In this document: piece by piece, positions 23,486-25,232 of the stretch | How positions within the stretch are numbered: the stretch's first letter is position 1 | Layout: every line of letters starts with the position of its first letter | DNA from: an uncultured Bacilli bacterium | GTDB lineage: Bacteria > Bacillota_I > Bacilli_A > RF39 > UBA660 | Reading direction: 5' to 3' | Assembly: GCA_910579535.1 (NCBI GenBank) | Contig: CAJTUR010000015.1 | Coordinates: 10,769-36,000, forward strand | Length of the DNA stretch: 25,232 nt | Made by a program: the position numbers and the translations under genes | Notes under the pieces: model-generated | What the model saw: the letters and a program-made list of their open reading frames with translations, nothing else | The model's database searches: none | Told to the model about the DNA's origin: nothing

Positions 23486-24775
23486 TTACTCTTTTAATAA
23501 GCGATTAATTTCAACCGCATATTCCATAGGTAACTCACGTTTAAAATCAGAAATAAAACCTGTTATAATCAATTCCTTAGCGCGCTCTTCTGTAATCCCA
23601 TGACTCATCAAATAAAACAAAACCTCTTGATCCAATTTTGAAACCGTCGCTTCATGAGAAAGACGAGAAGTATTATTCTCTACAACATTAGTAGGATACG
23701 TATCACTTTGAGCTAAATCATCTAATAAAATCGTATCGCATTTTACCTCAGCAACACTATCACTAGCCTCTTTCGTAATTCGAGTGGTTCCTCGGTAATT
23801 AGCGGTTCCTATAGAAGCAATGGATTTACTAATAATAGAACTTTTAGTCTGTTTTCCCAAATGAATCATTTTTGCACCAGCATCCAACACTTGATTCTCT
23901 TTCGCATACGCAACACTAATAGACCTTCCTATTGCAAAATCCCCTTTTAAAACACAGCAAGGATACTTCATTGTCACTTTACTTCCAATATTACCATCTA
24001 TCCATTCCATTTTCGCATGATCTTCAACTAAAGCTCTTTTCGTAACCAAGTTATAAACATCTGTACTCCAATTTTGAATCGTTGAATAACGCATTGAAGC
24101 ACTATTTTTTACAAAAATTTCTACAACTCCTGCATGCAAAGACGAACTCGAATAACTCTTAGCTGTACACCCTTCAATATAGTCTAAACTCGCTTCTTCA
24201 TCGACAATAATAAGCGTTCTTTCAAATTGACCTAAACTTTCTGTATCAATCCGAAAATAACTTTGTAAAGGACGATCCAGTACTGTTTTTTTAGGAATAT
24301 AAATAAAACTTCCCCCACTCCATACCGCACCATTTAAAGCTGTATATTTATTCTCATCATACTTCACTAAAGTATTAAAATATTTTTTAAATAATTCAGG
24401 ATAAAGTTTTAAAGCTTCATCTGTACTCAAAAAAATAATCCCTTTATCCGTCTTATTCTTATGATAGACAACTTCACTTTCATACTGGTTACTTACTCCA
24501 TCCAAATATTTTTCTTCGGCATCTACAACTCCTAAAGAACAAAAAGTATTCCGAACATTTTTGGAAACCTCTTTCCAATTCTCTTTAAATTTTTCTTCTT
24601 CATTTTTATAATACAAAATCTCATCAAATGAAAAATCAAGACAAGGTCCAAAAGTTGGATTTTCTAATTCTAAAAATTTTTCATAAGACTTTAAACGAAA
24701 ATCAAGCATCCATTTTGGTTCTTCTTTTAAAGCTGAAAGCTCAATAATAAACTCTTTAGATAATTTTTTTTTCAT
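23486..24775 (-). CDS. sufB: Fe-S cluster assembly scaffold protein SufB
   Basis: A 429-residue protein, slightly shorter than usual SufB (~465). Recognisable parts: KEEPKWMLDFRLKSYEKFLE at the N-terminus, then NGAVWSGGSFIYIPKKTVL, EGCTAKSYSSSSLHAGVVEI and MRYSTIQNWSTDVYNLVTKR. The C-terminal part has GTTRITKEASDSVAEVKCDT, DTYPTNVVENNTSRLSHEAT and YLMSHGITEERAKELI. SufB forms the SufBC2D scaffold that builds [Fe-S] clusters. Here sufB has its own promoter and terminator; sufC, sufD, sufS and sufU are not next to it within the window, unlike the usual sufCDSUB operon. The ribosome site (GTGAT) is weak. Confidence 0.95.
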   Translation of the reverse strand: MKKKLSKEFIIELSALKEEPKWMLDFRLKSYEKFLELENPTFGPCLDFSFDEILYYKNEEEKFKENWKEVSKNVRNTFCSLGVVDAEEKYLDGVSNQYESEVVYHKNKTDKGIIFLSTDEALKLYPELFKKYFNTLVKYDENKYTALNGAVWSGGSFIYIPKKTVLDRPLQSYFRIDTESLGQFERTLIIVDEEASLDYIEGCTAKSYSSSSLHAGVVEIFVKNSASMRYSTIQNWSTDVYNLVTKRALVEDHAKMEWIDGNIGSKVTMKYPCCVLKGDFAIGRSISVAYAKENQVLDAGAKMIHLGKQTKSSIISKSIASIGTANYRGTTRITKEASDSVAEVKCDTILLDDLAQSDTYPTNVVENNTSRLSHEATVSKLDQEVLFYLMSHGITEERAKELIITGFISDFKRELPMEYAVEINRLLKE

Positions 24776-24792
24776 AAGGCATCACTAATAAA

Positions 24793-24821
24793 ATTATACA
24801 TCAAAAATGATACAGAAACAA
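24793..24821 (-). promoter_or_regulatory. Promoter of sufB
   Basis: Minus-strand -35 TTGTTT (24821-24816) and perfect -10 TATAAT (24798-24793) with a 17-nt spacer. It lies between the spoVS terminator and sufB, making sufB a separate unit. Confidence 0.65.
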
Positions 24822-24827
24822 TAAGAC

Positions 24828-24858
24828 AAAAAAAGAAGCCTAGAATTATCTCGCTTCT
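24828..24858 (-). terminator. Terminator of spoVS
   Basis: Minus-strand stem AGAAGC/GCTTCT (24858-24853 with 24839-24834) is followed by a run of seven Ts. The stem starts in the last codons and the stop lies in the loop. Confidence 0.7.
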
Positions 24859-25106
24859 ACAATTAATTTAATTGCTGTTTTTTGTTCGCCATTAATACTA
24901 ATATCACTAAACGCTGGAATAACAATTAAATTCTCTCCACTTGGAGCAACAAATCCTCTTGCTATTGCTACCGCTTTAATGGCTTGATTTAAACTTCCAG
25001 CACCAATTGTTTGAATTTCAACCATCTTGCTTTCTCTAATAATATTAGCAATAGCACCAGCCACTTTACTGGGATTAGATTTTGACGATACTTTTAATAT
25101 TTCCAT
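24846..25106 (-). CDS. spoVS: Stage V sporulation protein S (Alba-like)
   Basis: An 86-residue protein with the SpoVS sequence: MEILKVSSKSNPSKVAGAIA, IQTIGAGSLNQAIKAVAIAR and GFVAPSGENLIVIPAF, then KTAIKLIVEAR. The family is small and highly conserved, with an Alba-like fold that may bind nucleic acid. In Bacillus it acts in sporulation, but it is also kept in non-sporulating relatives, so it does not prove sporulation here. AGGAGG lies just before the ATG. It has its own terminator. Confidence 0.97.
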   Translation of the reverse strand: MEILKVSSKSNPSKVAGAIANIIRESKMVEIQTIGAGSLNQAIKAVAIARGFVAPSGENLIVIPAFSDISINGEQKTAIKLIVEAR

Positions 25107-25126
25107 ATTTCCTCCTCATATAGTAG

Positions 25127-25132
25127 ATTATA
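25127..25132 (-). promoter_or_regulatory. Likely -10 of the spoVS promoter
   Basis: A minus-strand perfect TATAAT (25132-25127) lies ~20 nt before the ATG; the -35 is poor. TTGACT occurs nearby but is too close to pair with it. Confidence 0.45.
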
Positions 25133-25186
25133 TGTGAGTCAAAAAAAAAGAGAACTTTTATTTTAATAAAAAATAAGATAAACTAC

Positions 25187-25211
25187 AACCCGCCGCAAGC
25201 AACGGGGTTTT
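25187..25211. terminator. GC-rich hairpin at the right end, probable terminator
   Basis: AACCCG (25187-25192) pairs with CGGGGTT (25203-25209, one bulged G) around a 10-nt GC-rich loop, followed by TTTT on the plus strand. It is the most GC-rich spot in this flank. It may end a transcript from beyond the window on either strand. The rest of 25133-25232 shows no gene. Confidence 0.4.
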
Positions 25212-25232
25212 AATCGGAATCACTCAGTAATT

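Overview
The window comes from a very AT-rich Bacillota genome. The gene order rimP-nusA-ylxR-infB-rbfA-truB ... rpsO-pnp, an intact spoVS, a solitary sufB and a type VIIb-like EssC ATPase all fit a low-GC Bacilli relative, perhaps one of the small-genome gut lineages near the Mollicutes. TGA is used as a real stop (infB, ylxR, the thioredoxin-like gene) and tryptophan is TGG, so the standard bacterial code applies and this is not a Mycoplasma-type code 4 genome. No species can be named from the sequence alone.

Left part (1-8338, all minus strand): a type VII secretion (T7SSb-like) operon. It starts with essC (FHA-like N-terminus, two membrane segments, FtsK/SpoIIIE-type ATPase domains). A small EsaB/YukD ubiquitin-like gene overlaps the essC end. 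Next is a zincin-like gene split by a frameshift at an A8 tract, and then a large putative effector that runs off the left edge. The effector ends, as far as visible, in 96-bp near-identical tandem repeats. The two cargo candidates begin with the same residues (MSEVGKI) and share 23 identical bases from the start codon. No Esx, EssA, EssB or EsaA gene is in view.

Middle (8339-18117): a tRNA-Arg(CCU) diverges from essC. Then come a DUF362 protein gene, pnp with a DUF1653 gene, rpsO, a short unrecognised gene, and the translation operon (truB, rbfA, infB, ylxR, nusA, rimP), all on the minus strand. This core cluster is reduced: ylxQ and ribF are absent from their usual places and RimP has only its N-terminal domain. 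A hairpin leader precedes rimP, and a terminator sits between rpsO and pnp.

Right part (18118-25232): an unrecognised 591-residue protein made of four copies of a ~115-residue domain faces, across a divergent promoter region, a three-gene plus-strand operon. That operon encodes a membrane-anchored thioredoxin-like protein, a CPBP intramembrane protease and a metallophosphoesterase-like protein that lacks several metal-binding histidines. Converging on it are a polysaccharide-deacetylase-like protein without its catalytic motif and a short SSB. The window ends with sufB and spoVS, each with its own promoter and terminator.

Many promoters are of the extended -10 type (TGN before the -10), and several terminator stems are built from the last codons of the gene, so the genome is compact.
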